Shown: positions 43,269-52,461, numbered from the stretch's first letter. The stretch is DNA of 64,000 bases from JAICND01 sp040905905 (GCA_040905905.1 JBBDQN010000029.1:59091-123090); one strand, 5' to 3'. The notes: generated by a model not told the origin, from the sequence alone. Made by a program: numbers and translations.

Positions 43269-43873
43269 GCCCCCAACTCGGCCAGACTCCTTCGCAGACC
43301 GTCGGACCATTTTTCTCGATGCGCCTCGGCGGGAAGGGCCAGAACGTGATTGCTACCCCGGGCGGTGAACGGATCACGGTTACCGGCCGGGTTCTAGACG
43401 GCGCCCGCCTCCCGATCGAAGACGCCCTCCTCGAGTTCTGGCAGGCCAACCCTGGTGGCCGCTACCGCCATCCCGACGACAACCGGCCCGACGACAACCG
43501 GCCCGACGACAACCCGGAGCCGGCAATCGCTCCTAGCTTCACCGGCTTCGCCCGGGCTATGACCGATTTCGAGTCTGGCGTGTGGCGTTTGGAAACGGTC
43601 AAGCCGGGGAGGTTGCCCGACTCTGAAGGCGCCCTCCAGGCCCCCCATGTCTCGGTGATCGTGCAAGCTCGTGGGACACTCAATCCCGTCTTCACCCGCA
43701 TCTATCTCTCCGACGAGGACGAGGCGAATCGCGATGACCTGATCCTCCGTCAGGCTCCCCGAGAGCGGAGCCATACCCTCATTGCCAAGCTCATCCCCGG
43801 CTCGACCCCCAAGCTGTACGAATTCGACATCAAGTTCCAGGGGGACGATGAGACTGTGTTCTTCGACTTCTAG
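43265..43873 (+). CDS. pcaG: Protocatechuate 3,4-dioxygenase, alpha subunit, copy 2
   Basis: 202 residues. QTPSQTVGPFFSMRL at the start, LLEFWQANPGGRYRHP, GALQAPHVSVIVQARG and RIYLSDEDEANRDDLIL. A short tandem repeat (PDDNR units) is inserted in the loop after GRYRH, so this loop is longer than in copy 1. ATGA-type overlap with pcaH. Confidence 0.92.
   Translation: MSPQLGQTPSQTVGPFFSMRLGGKGQNVIATPGGERITVTGRVLDGARLPIEDALLEFWQANPGGRYRHPDDNRPDDNRPDDNPEPAIAPSFTGFARAMTDFESGVWRLETVKPGRLPDSEGALQAPHVSVIVQARGTLNPVFTRIYLSDEDEANRDDLILRQAPRERSHTLIAKLIPGSTPKLYEFDIKFQGDDETVFFDF
43472..43513 (+). repeat. 15-bp tandem repeat inside pcaG
   Basis: The unit CCCGACGACAACCGG occurs at 43472-43486 and 43487-43501, followed by a partial third copy to 43513. 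It encodes repeated PDDNR in a surface loop of the alpha subunit. A multiple of three keeps the frame, so copy number can vary without loss of the gene. Confidence 0.85.
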
Positions 43874-43888
43874 TTTGGCCCCTTTCCC

Positions 43889-45031
43889 ATGACCTCATTG
43901 CCCACTTTCGATCCCGGTTTCAGCACGGTTGCCATGTCAGAGGTATGGACAGCCACCAGTCGAGCCAACGCCATCCTCGAGTTCGAAGCCGCCCTGGCCC
44001 TGGCCCTGGCCGAGACAGGGTTGGCGCCGGCAGAGGAGGCGGAGGCGGTGGCGGAGGCTTGCCGCCAGCCGCTAGCCGACCCTGAAGCGGTCTTGGCCTC
44101 CGCCTGGGAACAGGGCACCCCGCTGCTTGTCATTGTTGACGAGGTGAAGGCCCGCCTCGGCAACGAGGCTCAAACCCGTTGGGTGCATTACGGCGCCACC
44201 AGCCAAGATGCTCTCGATACCGCCCAGATCCTCCAGTCCCGGCAGGGCCTCACCCTCCTCGAGTCGTCTCTCATTCGCATCGCCTACACCATGCGGGGAC
44301 TGGTGCTGGCTCATCGAGAGCAACCGCAGATCGGTCGCACCTTCCTCCAACATGCCACGCCAACCACGTTCGGTATGAGGGTGGCGATGTGGTTGGTGCC
44401 GACGTTGCGTCACCTGGAGGCGATGCGGGAGGTTCGTTCCGGCCTCGCCGTCCAGCTCGGAGGCCCGGTCGGCACCCGGGCCGATTATGGAGACGTATCG
44501 GAAGAGGTGGCCGAGGCTTTGGGTCGGAAACTGGGCCTCGCTAGCCCTTCCCACGCCTGGCACACCGACCGCTCTCGGATCGTGGACGTTATCAAAGCCA
44601 TCGAGGGGCCGGTGGGCTGGCTGGCCAAGGTGGCCATGGACATCGCCCTCCTCGCCCAAAGCGACACCGCCGAGGTCACCGTCCGAACCGGGGGGTCATC
44701 GAGTATGGCCGGCAAGCGCAACCCGATTGACCCGATCCGGGCCCTGGCCGCGGCCGACGCCTGCCGGGGGGCGGCAGCGATGATCACCCAGGCAAGGCCG
44801 CATGAGCTCGACCGTGCCCTCGGCTCGTGGCAGGTCGAATGGCTGGCCGTGCCGCTGGTGTTCCAAACCGCCGCCGCCGCCTGCGAAGCGATGGAGCAGG
44901 CGCTGGCGACCCTCGAGGTCGATGGTGGGCGCATGGCGTCCCGAGTTCCCCCCGAGCAGACTGCGGGCTCGGTGGGTCGCCAGATCGACCAAGTGCTCTC
45001 TTTGTTCGACCAGGTGGTGGGGACGGCTTGA
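43889..45031 (+). CDS. pcaB: 3-carboxy-cis,cis-muconate cycloisomerase
   Basis: 380 residues of the fumarase/aspartase superfamily. The signature GGSSSMAGKRNPIDPIRAL is complete, with TRWVHYGATSQDALDTAQIL and RTFLQHATPTTFGMRVAMW. It cyclises 3-carboxymuconate to 4-carboxymuconolactone. The stop overlaps the pcaD TTG. Confidence 0.92.
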   Translation: MTSLPTFDPGFSTVAMSEVWTATSRANAILEFEAALALALAETGLAPAEEAEAVAEACRQPLADPEAVLASAWEQGTPLLVIVDEVKARLGNEAQTRWVHYGATSQDALDTAQILQSRQGLTLLESSLIRIAYTMRGLVLAHREQPQIGRTFLQHATPTTFGMRVAMWLVPTLRHLEAMREVRSGLAVQLGGPVGTRADYGDVSEEVAEALGRKLGLASPSHAWHTDRSRIVDVIKAIEGPVGWLAKVAMDIALLAQSDTAEVTVRTGGSSSMAGKRNPIDPIRALAAADACRGAAAMITQARPHELDRALGSWQVEWLAVPLVFQTAAAACEAMEQALATLEVDGGRMASRVPPEQTAGSVGRQIDQVLSLFDQVVGTA

Positions 45032-45813
45032 CCCGGTCGAGACTGCGGACGGGGACCCTCAAGTGGACCGAGCAGGGACCTATCGACCAGCGAGGTCTGG
45101 TTCTTCTCCACTCGCTCGGCAGCGACAGCCAGCTGTGGGCGCCCCAACTCAAGGCCTTCGCCACGCTGAGGCGGGTGGTTGCCATCGACCTCCCTGGCCA
45201 TGGCCGGTCTATGGCCCATCCCGGCGAGTACGGCTTGGATGACCTTGGCGCCGACGTGCTCGCCATCGCCGACCAGACCGGTCTCGCTCGGTTCGACGTT
45301 TGCGGGATCTCCCTCGGCGGTCTCCTCGGTCTGTGGCTGGCGATCAACGCTCCCGAGCGGCTGCTGACCTTGGTAGCGAGCAACACGGCGGCGCGGGTGG
45401 GAAGCCGGGAGCTGTGGGCGGACCGCATCCAGGCCGTTATCGACCAGGGCATGGCGGGGATTCGCCCCAGTGTCGTTGCCCGATTCTTCACTCCCGATTT
45501 CGGCCGGCGTCGGCCGGAGGTACTCCGCCAGATCGAGGAGACATTCACCTCGGTGGACCCGGTGGGCTATATCGGGTGCTGCGCTGCTCTCCGCGATGGC
45601 GACCTCTCGGCCGCAATACCGAGCATCCGCTGCCCCACCCTGATCATGGCTGGGGAAAAAGACCAGTCCACTCCCCCGGACCAGGCGGAGTGGCTTCAAA
45701 GACAGATACCCCACAGCCGGCTGAAGGTGATTCCCCAAGCGGCCCACCTGGCCAACCTCGAGCAGCCGGAGATTTTCACCCGTCTGGCGATGGACTTCCT
45801 GGAGTCGAGCTGA
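45028..45813 (+). CDS. pcaD: 3-oxoadipate enol-lactonase
   Basis: 261 residues from a TTG at 45028 (TTGA overlap with pcaB; a GGTGGGG stands before it). LLHSLGSDSQLWAPQL, DLPGHGRSMAHPG, VCGISLGGLLGLW (Ser), MAGEKDQSTPP (Asp) and PQAAHLANLEQPE (His). It opens the enol-lactone to 3-oxoadipate. It ends the pob-pca operon. Confidence 0.92.
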   Translation: MTRSRLRTGTLKWTEQGPIDQRGLVLLHSLGSDSQLWAPQLKAFATLRRVVAIDLPGHGRSMAHPGEYGLDDLGADVLAIADQTGLARFDVCGISLGGLLGLWLAINAPERLLTLVASNTAARVGSRELWADRIQAVIDQGMAGIRPSVVARFFTPDFGRRRPEVLRQIEETFTSVDPVGYIGCCAALRDGDLSAAIPSIRCPTLIMAGEKDQSTPPDQAEWLQRQIPHSRLKVIPQAAHLANLEQPEIFTRLAMDFLESS

Positions 45814-45830
45814 GAGACACCGGGTCCCGC

Positions 45831-45846
45831 CTGACCCATTGGTCAG
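45831..45846. promoter_or_regulatory. TetR operator candidate CTGACC-CATT-GGTCAG
   Basis: A perfect 6-bp inverted repeat with 4-base spacer, 32 bases before the GTG of the TetR gene. The same arms recur at 50037-50052 in the boxBC promoter. Both position and recurrence suggest the TetR binding site. Confidence 0.65.
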
Positions 45847-45878
45847 TACCTGACGGCGGACACGGTACCCTCCGATCC

Positions 45879-46484
45879 GTGACCTCGAAGACTCTTGCCG
45901 AGCGGAGCCCTCGGGAGATGGAGATCATCCGCTCGGCCTACCAGATGATGGCGGACCGCGGCTCCCACCGCCTCACTCTCCTCGACATTGCCGAGGAGGC
46001 CGGCGTATCCAAGGCTCTTCTCCTCTATCACTTCGGCACGAAAGACGCCCTCCTCCATGCCGCCATGCAGTGGGCCCTGCAAAGGACAGCCGAGCGCATC
46101 CTGCGACGGCTTGAGCCGGCGACGACCGGAGCCGAGGCGATCAGCCTTCTAATCGACGCGGTGTTCATCGACCCCCAAGCCAACCGGGACTTCTACCTCT
46201 TTTACCTCGACCTGGTCGAGCACGCTGCCCGGGTGCCCCGCTTCGGAGAACTTCCCATGATGCTCACCGAGATCATCAACGGCCTTTACGCCGAGGTAAT
46301 CGAAGCCGGAATGAGGGACGGCTCTTTTCAAGTCACCGACGCCCATCTGGCTGCCCGCAACATGCGGGCTCTGATCGAGGGAACATTTCTGCAGTGGATG
46401 CAGACCGACAACTGGCGGACTACCCACAGCCAATGGCGGGATGCTTGCCAGCAAGCAATTCTCAGGCTCCTGGGCGTTGGCTGA
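45879..46484 (+). CDS. TetR-family regulator of the box cluster
   Basis: 201 residues from a GTG at 45879. The HTH is seen as MADRGSHRLTLLDIAEEAGVSKALLLYHFGTKDALLHAA (usual TetR stretch), and the C-terminal domain with LIDAVFIDPQANRDFYLFYLDL resembles BetI-type regulators. It is coupled to the thioesterase by TGATG. Known box clusters mostly use BoxR of another type, so a TetR regulator here is of interest. Confidence 0.85.
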   Translation: MTSKTLAERSPREMEIIRSAYQMMADRGSHRLTLLDIAEEAGVSKALLLYHFGTKDALLHAAMQWALQRTAERILRRLEPATTGAEAISLLIDAVFIDPQANRDFYLFYLDLVEHAARVPRFGELPMMLTEIINGLYAEVIEAGMRDGSFQVTDAHLAARNMRALIEGTFLQWMQTDNWRTTHSQWRDACQQAILRLLGVG

Positions 46485-46885
46485 TGGGCGTATCGATCAC
46501 TATTCGCCGGCGGGTCCAGTGGATGGACACCGACGCGGCCGGACACTGGCACCACTCGACGGCCATCCGCTGGACCGAGGATGCCGAAGCTGAACTCCAT
46601 CGACGGTTGGGCATCATCAACGAGACCTTCGGGCTCACCCCCCGGGTTCATATCGAGTATGACTTCGGGAGTCTGCTCTTCTTCGACGACGAAGTCGAGA
46701 TAACCCTGGCGATCACCACAGTGGGAGAGAGCTCGCTTGGCTACGAGGTGCGGGTGAACCGAGATGGAGAAACCGCAGTGAGCGGACGCCTCGTCATCGT
46801 TCTGATCGATCGGGAGACCGGAAAAACGGTCCCTTGGCCGACCCACATCCGCAACCTGCTCGCCGGAGCTGATCCGGCTGACTAG
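46484..46885 (+). CDS. Acyl-CoA thioesterase (hot-dog fold, 4HBT-like)
   Basis: 133 residues. VQWMDTDAAGHWHHSTAIRWTEDAEAELHRRLG (with the catalytic Asp region DTDAAGHWHH) and VRVNRDGETAVSGRLVIVLIDRETGKTVPWP, typical of 4-hydroxybenzoyl-CoA thioesterase-like proteins (stretches with ordinary linkers). In a box cluster it may release CoA from dead-end benzoyl-CoA intermediates. ATG overlaps the TetR stop. Confidence 0.85.
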   Translation: MGVSITIRRRVQWMDTDAAGHWHHSTAIRWTEDAEAELHRRLGIINETFGLTPRVHIEYDFGSLLFFDDEVEITLAITTVGESSLGYEVRVNRDGETAVSGRLVIVLIDRETGKTVPWPTHIRNLLAGADPAD

Positions 46886-46915
46886 GCCCGGCGAGACTCG
46901 CGGAGAGAAAAGCTC

Positions 46916-48358
46916 TCAGGGCAACTTGACGTATTCATAGTCGGTCGGCCTTTGGTCTATACCTTTGGTCGGTGGGGCGATCCAAGGAGCGACGTCGCCG
47001 GGCTCGAAGTGAGGCCGCATCAGGCTTTCGATGAACTCCTGATCGTCGGTGTTGGGCAGCCAATGGTCCCGGGACGCTTCGAATTCCTTCTTGCTCACCA
47101 CATGGCCCTCGGGCGTCACCGAGATCGTGGAGAACTCCCCGATCTTGCGGTTGAAGGCGCCATGGGGAAGTCTGATCTCAAAGTCGATCCCCTGGCTCTG
47201 AGTCTCCCGGTTCCAGCGGCTGATGCCGCCCATGCAGTCCTCGATGAAGTCGTCACGGAGTCGGGCGTTGAGGGCGTTGAGGGCGGGGACTTCGACCTGT
47301 CGTAGCTTGCCTTCAACCAGCTTCATCACCGGGTAGGTGGCCTGGCGAAGCTGGTGGTCGTCGTCGATCTCCTCTTCGTGATAGCGGGCCTTCACTCCGG
47401 AGTTGAAGAAGTTGGCGGCGTTGGTCGACTCCTCCGAGCCGAACAGGTCGAGGGTCAGTGAGTAGTGAAGATTGACCTTGCGTTGGATGAGGGGGAGGTC
47501 GATGACCCCGAGCTGGCGGACCACCTCTACGTCATAGGGATCCTCGATCCCGGCGGCGGCCATGGCATTGGCCGTGGCCTCGACGATGCGCTTGACCCCC
47601 GTGTAACCCACGAACATGTGATGGGCTTCCTCCGCCAGCATGAACCGGCACGTCCGGGACAGGGGATCGAATCCGGACCGGGCCAGGGCCTCCAACTGCA
47701 TCTTTCCGTCCCGGTCGGTGAAATAGGTGAACATGAAGAAAGAGAGCCAATCGGGGGTCGCCTCGTTGAAGGCACCCAACATGCGCGGCTTCTCGGACGA
47801 GCCCGACTGGCGGGCGAGGAGGTCTTGGGCCTCTTGGCGCCCGTCCCGTCCGAAATACTTGAGGAGCAGGTAGACCATGGCCCAGAGGTGACGGCCTTCC
47901 TCAACGTTGACCTGAAAGAGGTTGCGCATGTCGTAGAGCGAGGGAGCGGTGTTTCCCAGGTGGCGCTGCTGTTCGACAGAAGCCGGCTCGGTGTCACCCT
48001 GGATGACGATCAGCCTTCGAAGCATCGACCGATATTCTCCCGGCACCTCTTGCCAGGCCGGCTGGCCGTAATGTTCGCCGCAAGGGATGCGCCGGTCTTC
48101 CTCGGGTGGAGCCAGCAGTACCCCCCAACGGTATTGAGGCATCTTCACGTAGCCGAATTTGGCCCACCCTTCCTTCTCCACGCTGATAGCTGTCCGCAGG
48201 TAGACATCTGTCATCTGAAAACCTTCCGGGCCCATCGCCATCCACCAGTCGATGTAGCCCGGATGCCAGGTCTCCAGCGCCCGCTTGAGCTTGGGGTCGT
48301 CGGCCAACCCCACGTTGTTGGGGATCAGAGCGTCGTAGTCGACCTGTTCCCAGCTCAT
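46916..48358 (-). CDS. boxB: Benzoyl-CoA 2,3-epoxidase, oxygenase subunit BoxB
   Basis: 480 residues. Diiron ExxH motifs appear as VNVEEGRHLWAM and FMLAEEAHHMFVGY. Other parts such as FNEATPDWLSFFMFTYFTDRDGKMQL are diagnostic of BoxB. It epoxidises benzoyl-CoA with O2 using electrons from BoxA, which is not in this window. ATG at 48358 with GGAGGAG; overlaps the boxC stop (TGATG). Confidence 0.94.
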   Translation of the reverse strand: MSWEQVDYDALIPNNVGLADDPKLKRALETWHPGYIDWWMAMGPEGFQMTDVYLRTAISVEKEGWAKFGYVKMPQYRWGVLLAPPEEDRRIPCGEHYGQPAWQEVPGEYRSMLRRLIVIQGDTEPASVEQQRHLGNTAPSLYDMRNLFQVNVEEGRHLWAMVYLLLKYFGRDGRQEAQDLLARQSGSSEKPRMLGAFNEATPDWLSFFMFTYFTDRDGKMQLEALARSGFDPLSRTCRFMLAEEAHHMFVGYTGVKRIVEATANAMAAAGIEDPYDVEVVRQLGVIDLPLIQRKVNLHYSLTLDLFGSEESTNAANFFNSGVKARYHEEEIDDDHQLRQATYPVMKLVEGKLRQVEVPALNALNARLRDDFIEDCMGGISRWNRETQSQGIDFEIRLPHGAFNRKIGEFSTISVTPEGHVVSKKEFEASRDHWLPNTDDQEFIESLMRPHFEPGDVAPWIAPPTKGIDQRPTDYEYVKLP

Positions 48359-50007
48359 CACACTCTCCTCCAATCGAAATCGGGTCGGATCCCGCTCTTA
48401 TATCGCCGCAGGGCACCGTTCTCGCCGGAAGCGTTGGGGCGAGAGAACACCCAGTTCTGCCAGGCACTGAGCCGTCCGAAAATCTTGGTTTCCATGGTCT
48501 CCGGGCCGGGGAAACGGAGATTGGCCTCTAGGGCCGTCAGTCCGTCGTCAGAGAAGGAAGCGCGCTCTTCCAGCATGACTCGCAGCTCGTCGTCCCAGTC
48601 GAGGTCGTCCATCGCGTCGGTGACCACCCCCACTGCCACAGCTCCATGAGCGTCCAGCATCTCCCCGATCGTCTTCTGGGCGGATTGGAGGCCGTCGGGA
48701 TCCCCAAAGAATCGTGTCTCCAGACGGGAGAGTCCGTTGAACATCGGGTAGGCGATGCGGTTGGCCTCGGTGAGAGCGAGATATGCGATCGCGCCGCCCT
48801 CCCCCGACCAGGAACCGGCGAGCATGTAAGAGCGATCGGCGGCCAAGGCAAGTTCGGCCATCAGCCCGCCGAAGCAGCTCTCGGGCTCGATTAAGGCCAT
48901 GAACGAGCGGGAAGTGAGATCGACCCGCCGCAGCACTCTCCCCCAATAGAGAAGGACTTCTCGGACGAGCCAGTGGTCAGTGTGAGTGAGGAGCAACTGG
49001 TCGTAGGCGAGGACCAAACCGAGGTCGCCCTTGGTCTTGATGATGAGCGTGCCGATCTCGAGTTCGTTGAGGCGGAGGTGAAGGAGGGCGTCGTCGAGTT
49101 CGCGGCTCAGCCGAAGCGGCCAGAACGCGGCTCCGGCAGCGGCGGCTCCCTCACCATCCGCCGGCGGGGATTCGTCCGGCCCGGCCAGGGTGACGGTGGC
49201 GACGCGCTCCTCGCGGTTGATTTCGACCACGACCAACGAGTAGACGACGCCCTGGTCGGTGATGCGCCGCTCGAGCGGAGTCAACTCCACTCCTCTTGTC
49301 TTCGGTGGACGATCGCTTCGGCCAGCGAATTCGGCCGCCCGGGCTGCCACAGTCTCCGCGAAGGAGGAAGCCGGCACCAACTCGTCGACCAGACCCCACT
49401 CCCAAGCTTTGCGACCCTTCATGCCTTCGGCCAAGGTGCAGAACACATCTGCCCGATCCCGACGCACGTGTCGCTTGTCAGTGAGCCGAGTGAGCCCACC
49501 GGTACCGGGGAGGACCCCGAGCAACGGCACCTCGGGGAGGGACACGGCAGCGTTGCGGTCGTCGACCAGCATGATGTGATCGGTGGCCAGCGCCAGCTCG
49601 TAGCCACCCCCGGCCGCGTTGCCTGCCACCGCCGCCAGGTAACGCTGGCCGGAATGGGTGGAGGCATTCTCCATGGCCAGGCGGGTCTCATTGGTGAACT
49701 TGCAGAAGTTGACCTTGAGGGGATGTGAGGCCGTTGCGAGCATTCCGATGTTGGCCCCGGCACAGAACATGCGCTCAAGCGCCGAACTGATCACCACCGC
49801 CCCGACCTCTGGGTGCTCAAAGCGGAGCCGCTGAACGGCATCGGCCAGTTCGATATCCACCCCGAGGTCATAGGAGTTGAGCTTCAACTCGTAGCCGGGC
49901 TGGATGCCGCCGTTGGGATCGACCTTCATATCCAGGTAGGCGACCCGGCCCTCGATCCTCATTCCCCAGTGGCGATAAGAATCGGGGTGGGTTTGGAAGT
50001 CGATCAC
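48358..50007 (-). CDS. boxC: 2,3-epoxybenzoyl-CoA dihydrolase BoxC
   Basis: 549 residues, close to family length. A double crotonase: the first domain has SALERMFCAGANIGML and GNAAGGGYELALATDHIMLVDDRN, the second SCFGGLMAELALAADRSYMLAG. It opens the epoxide ring to the C6 dialdehyde acid and releases formate. The GTG at 50007 is chosen since it includes the conserved YRHW; no good ribosome site is seen. Divergent from the hydrolase at 50093 with a TetR-like palindrome between. Confidence 0.93.
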   Translation of the reverse strand: MIDFQTHPDSYRHWGMRIEGRVAYLDMKVDPNGGIQPGYELKLNSYDLGVDIELADAVQRLRFEHPEVGAVVISSALERMFCAGANIGMLATASHPLKVNFCKFTNETRLAMENASTHSGQRYLAAVAGNAAGGGYELALATDHIMLVDDRNAAVSLPEVPLLGVLPGTGGLTRLTDKRHVRRDRADVFCTLAEGMKGRKAWEWGLVDELVPASSFAETVAARAAEFAGRSDRPPKTRGVELTPLERRITDQGVVYSLVVVEINREERVATVTLAGPDESPPADGEGAAAAGAAFWPLRLSRELDDALLHLRLNELEIGTLIIKTKGDLGLVLAYDQLLLTHTDHWLVREVLLYWGRVLRRVDLTSRSFMALIEPESCFGGLMAELALAADRSYMLAGSWSGEGGAIAYLALTEANRIAYPMFNGLSRLETRFFGDPDGLQSAQKTIGEMLDAHGAVAVGVVTDAMDDLDWDDELRVMLEERASFSDDGLTALEANLRFPGPETMETKIFGRLSAWQNWVFSRPNASGENGALRRYKSGIRPDFDWRRV

Positions 50008-50036
50008 AACCCAACCATACGTGGCGCAATCATATA

Positions 50037-50052
50037 CTGACCCGCCGGTCAG
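50037..50052. promoter_or_regulatory. Second CTGACC-N4-GGTCAG palindrome, boxC/hydrolase promoter
   Basis: CTGACC-CGCC-GGTCAG, 30 bases upstream of boxC and 41 bases upstream of the hydrolase. Its arms are identical to those before the TetR gene at 45831-45846; only the 4-base spacer differs. This makes it the best candidate TetR operator of the box genes. Confidence 0.65.
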
Positions 50053-50092
50053 GACCAAAGGAGCAGCGAATGGCCACCGGTCGAGGTAACAG

Positions 50093-50893
50093 GTGGAGCT
50101 GATTGACGGCTTCATCGAGGTGGCCGGGCATCGGCTCCAGTACCGATTGTTCGAGCCACACCTTGCAGCCACCCCGCTCGTGTTTCTCCATGAGGGACTG
50201 GGCAGCATCGATCTGTGGCGCGACTTCCCGGGACAGATTGTGGGGCGAAGCGGTCATCCGGCCCTGGTCTTTTCCCGCTACGGCTACGGCTGGTCCGATC
50301 CGCTCACGGAGCCGCGGGCCGTCAACTACATGCATGTCGAAGCAATCGAGGTGTTGCCGATCCTGGTTGACCGGCTGCTGGACCGGCCGCCGATTCTGAT
50401 CGGGCACTCCGAGGGGGCATCAATCGCGATCATCTACGCGGGTAGCGGCCATTCGACTGCCGGCCTGGTTCTCCTTGCCCCCCACGTCTTTGCCGAAGAG
50501 GAGGGTCTCAACAGCATCGAGGTTGTGCATGCCTCGTTTCCCGAATCAGAGATGAGCGAGAAGATGTCCAAGTACCACGCCGACCCGGAGGCAACGTTTT
50601 ATAGCTGGGCCGACGTCTGGCTGAGCCCCGAGTTCCGGACCTGGAACCTGGAGGAGTATCTGGCGGAAATCGGGTGCCCGGTGCTGCTTATTCAATGTGA
50701 AGAAGACGAATACGGAAGCCTGCGTCAGCTGGATGCGATCGCGAGCCAGGTGGGTGGTCCGATCGAACGGCTGATGGTCTCCGGATCGGGACACTCTCCT
50801 CATCTGATCGATCCCGAGGCGGTCACGGCGGCTACCGCTCGCTTTGTCGCCAGCGTCGAGAAATCGGCTACCGGGAGGCTTCCCTTAACTTGA
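50093..50893 (+). CDS. Alpha/beta hydrolase of the box cluster
   Basis: 266 residues from a GTG at 50093. LVFLHEGLGSIDLWRDFP, LVFSRYGYGWSDPL, ILIGHSEGASIAIIYAG (Ser), LIQCEEDEYGSLRQ (acid) and VSGSGHSPHLIDPE (His). Hydrolases of this type are commonly seen next to benzoate-CoA ligase in box clusters and may release benzoate from esters. The 3' end overlaps the convergent ligase by 26 bases. Confidence 0.84.
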   Translation: MELIDGFIEVAGHRLQYRLFEPHLAATPLVFLHEGLGSIDLWRDFPGQIVGRSGHPALVFSRYGYGWSDPLTEPRAVNYMHVEAIEVLPILVDRLLDRPPILIGHSEGASIAIIYAGSGHSTAGLVLLAPHVFAEEEGLNSIEVVHASFPESEMSEKMSKYHADPEATFYSWADVWLSPEFRTWNLEEYLAEIGCPVLLIQCEEDEYGSLRQLDAIASQVGGPIERLMVSGSGHSPHLIDPEAVTAATARFVASVEKSATGRLPLT

Positions 50894-52400
50894 AACGCTG
50901 GATCTTCCCGGTGGGGGTGCGGGGAAAGTCGTCGACGAACTCGATCAGGTGGGGGTACTGGTATCGAAGGAGGCTCTGCTTGCACCAGTCCTGCAGCTCG
51001 GCCACCAATGAGTCGTCTCCGCGTCGCTCGCCGGCCAGAATGACCCCCGCCTTGATTCGGGAGGCGTTGTCGATCTGGACCCCGACCACCGCCGCCTCCC
51101 GAACCGCCGGATGTTCCATCAACCGGTTCTCGATCTCGATCGGGCTCACCCACAGCCCGCCGATCTTCATCATGTCATCTACCCGGCCTTCATACACGTA
51201 GTAATTGTCCTCGTCGCGGTGATAGCGGTCGCCCGAAGCGAACCAGCCGCCCGCCAGCTTCTCCCGGGTCCGCTCGATCTGATGCCAGTATGCGGCGAGC
51301 GCGCTGGGACCGCGCACCCACAACTCGCCGGGTTCGCTGGATTCGATAACCTTGCCCGCCTCGTCTCGGATCTGCAGCTCGTAGCCGTCGACCGGGATGC
51401 CGGAAGTGCCGGGTTTGACGCTCCCCGCCCGGTTTGAGCAGTAGATGTGCAACATCTCGGTCGAGCCGAGTCCGTCAAGGATCTCAATCTTCGTCCTCTC
51501 GTGAAACCGCCGCCAGATCTCGGGCGCCAGCGGTTCGGCGGCCGACACTCCCAGCCGCACCGATGACCAGTCGGTCTGGTCGAGGGCGGGATGGGCGAGG
51601 ATGGCGTTGTAGAGGGCCGGAACCGAGAAGTAGAGAGTTGGCCGGTGACTCTGGACCCGCTCCAACAGCCTTTCCGGGGTGGGCCTCCCGGTCAGGTAGA
51701 CAGAGGTGGCCCCGACCGACATGGGAAAGGTCAGGTTGTTGCCCAACCCGTAAGCGTGGAACATCTTGGTACTGGAGAACACGACGTCTTCCGGTCCGAT
51801 CCCCAACACCGGCCAGGCGTAGTGACGACAGGTAGCGGCGACGTCGGCGTGGCGGTGGACCACCGCCTTGGGCGCACCGGTGGAGCCTGAGCTGTAGAGC
51901 CAGAAGGCGGGGTCATCCTGGTGGGTGGGGACCGGGTCGAGCTCGACAGGACCTTCTTTCATCCAGTCGTCGAGCGACTCGTAACCGTCGGCCTCGCCGT
52001 TGGCCACGATCCTCCGCACAGCTTCCCGTTTTTCCAGCTGCGGGCCCACCACTGGTAAGAAAGCGGCGTCGACGATGGCGGCGACGGCGTAGGAGTCATC
52101 GAGGAAGTAGCCGAAGTCCTCGGGGCGAGCCAGGAAGTTGACCGGGATAGGCACCGCCCCAATCCGCATCGCTCCCAGGAAGGAAGCCGGGAAAGCGGGG
52201 GTGTCGTCGAGGACGAGAAGGATTCGCTCCTCCCGCCTGACCCCGATCACCTTGAGGTGAGCAGCCACCCGGCACATGGCGGCGTGAAGTTCGGCGAAGG
52301 TCCAGCGCTCGTCGATGGCGGTGATCGCCGCCGTCGAGGAGGCCCGACCCGCCTCCAGGTTGGCGTCCAGCAGGGTGCTGACGTTCTCGGTGGTCTGCAT
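50868..52400 (-). CDS. Benzoate-CoA ligase
   Basis: 510 residues from the ATG at 52400; a GTG at 52427 in the same frame has no better ribosome site. WLYSSGSTGAPKAVVHRHADV (P-loop region), DGLGSTEMLHIYCSNRAG, FASGDRYHRDEDNYYVYEGRVDDMMKIGGLWVSPIEIE (with ordinary linkers) and the C-terminal TPTGKIQRFKL. This is the benzoate-CoA ligase group. It makes benzoyl-CoA for BoxAB. Confidence 0.9.
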   Translation of the reverse strand: MQTTENVSTLLDANLEAGRASSTAAITAIDERWTFAELHAAMCRVAAHLKVIGVRREERILLVLDDTPAFPASFLGAMRIGAVPIPVNFLARPEDFGYFLDDSYAVAAIVDAAFLPVVGPQLEKREAVRRIVANGEADGYESLDDWMKEGPVELDPVPTHQDDPAFWLYSSGSTGAPKAVVHRHADVAATCRHYAWPVLGIGPEDVVFSSTKMFHAYGLGNNLTFPMSVGATSVYLTGRPTPERLLERVQSHRPTLYFSVPALYNAILAHPALDQTDWSSVRLGVSAAEPLAPEIWRRFHERTKIEILDGLGSTEMLHIYCSNRAGSVKPGTSGIPVDGYELQIRDEAGKVIESSEPGELWVRGPSALAAYWHQIERTREKLAGGWFASGDRYHRDEDNYYVYEGRVDDMMKIGGLWVSPIEIENRLMEHPAVREAAVVGVQIDNASRIKAGVILAGERRGDDSLVAELQDWCKQSLLRYQYPHLIEFVDDFPRTPTGKIQRFKLREASR

Positions 52401-52461
52401 TGGCTCGCTCGTCCTTTCGTCACTCACACTAAGCAGGTGCGGGCAGCCAGTGTTGAGCCGA

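Noticed and set aside
44485..45747. 420-residue minus-strand open frame across pcaB/pcaD
   Set aside because: It is antisense to two certain genes and is low-complexity without domain likeness; a GC-rich shadow frame.
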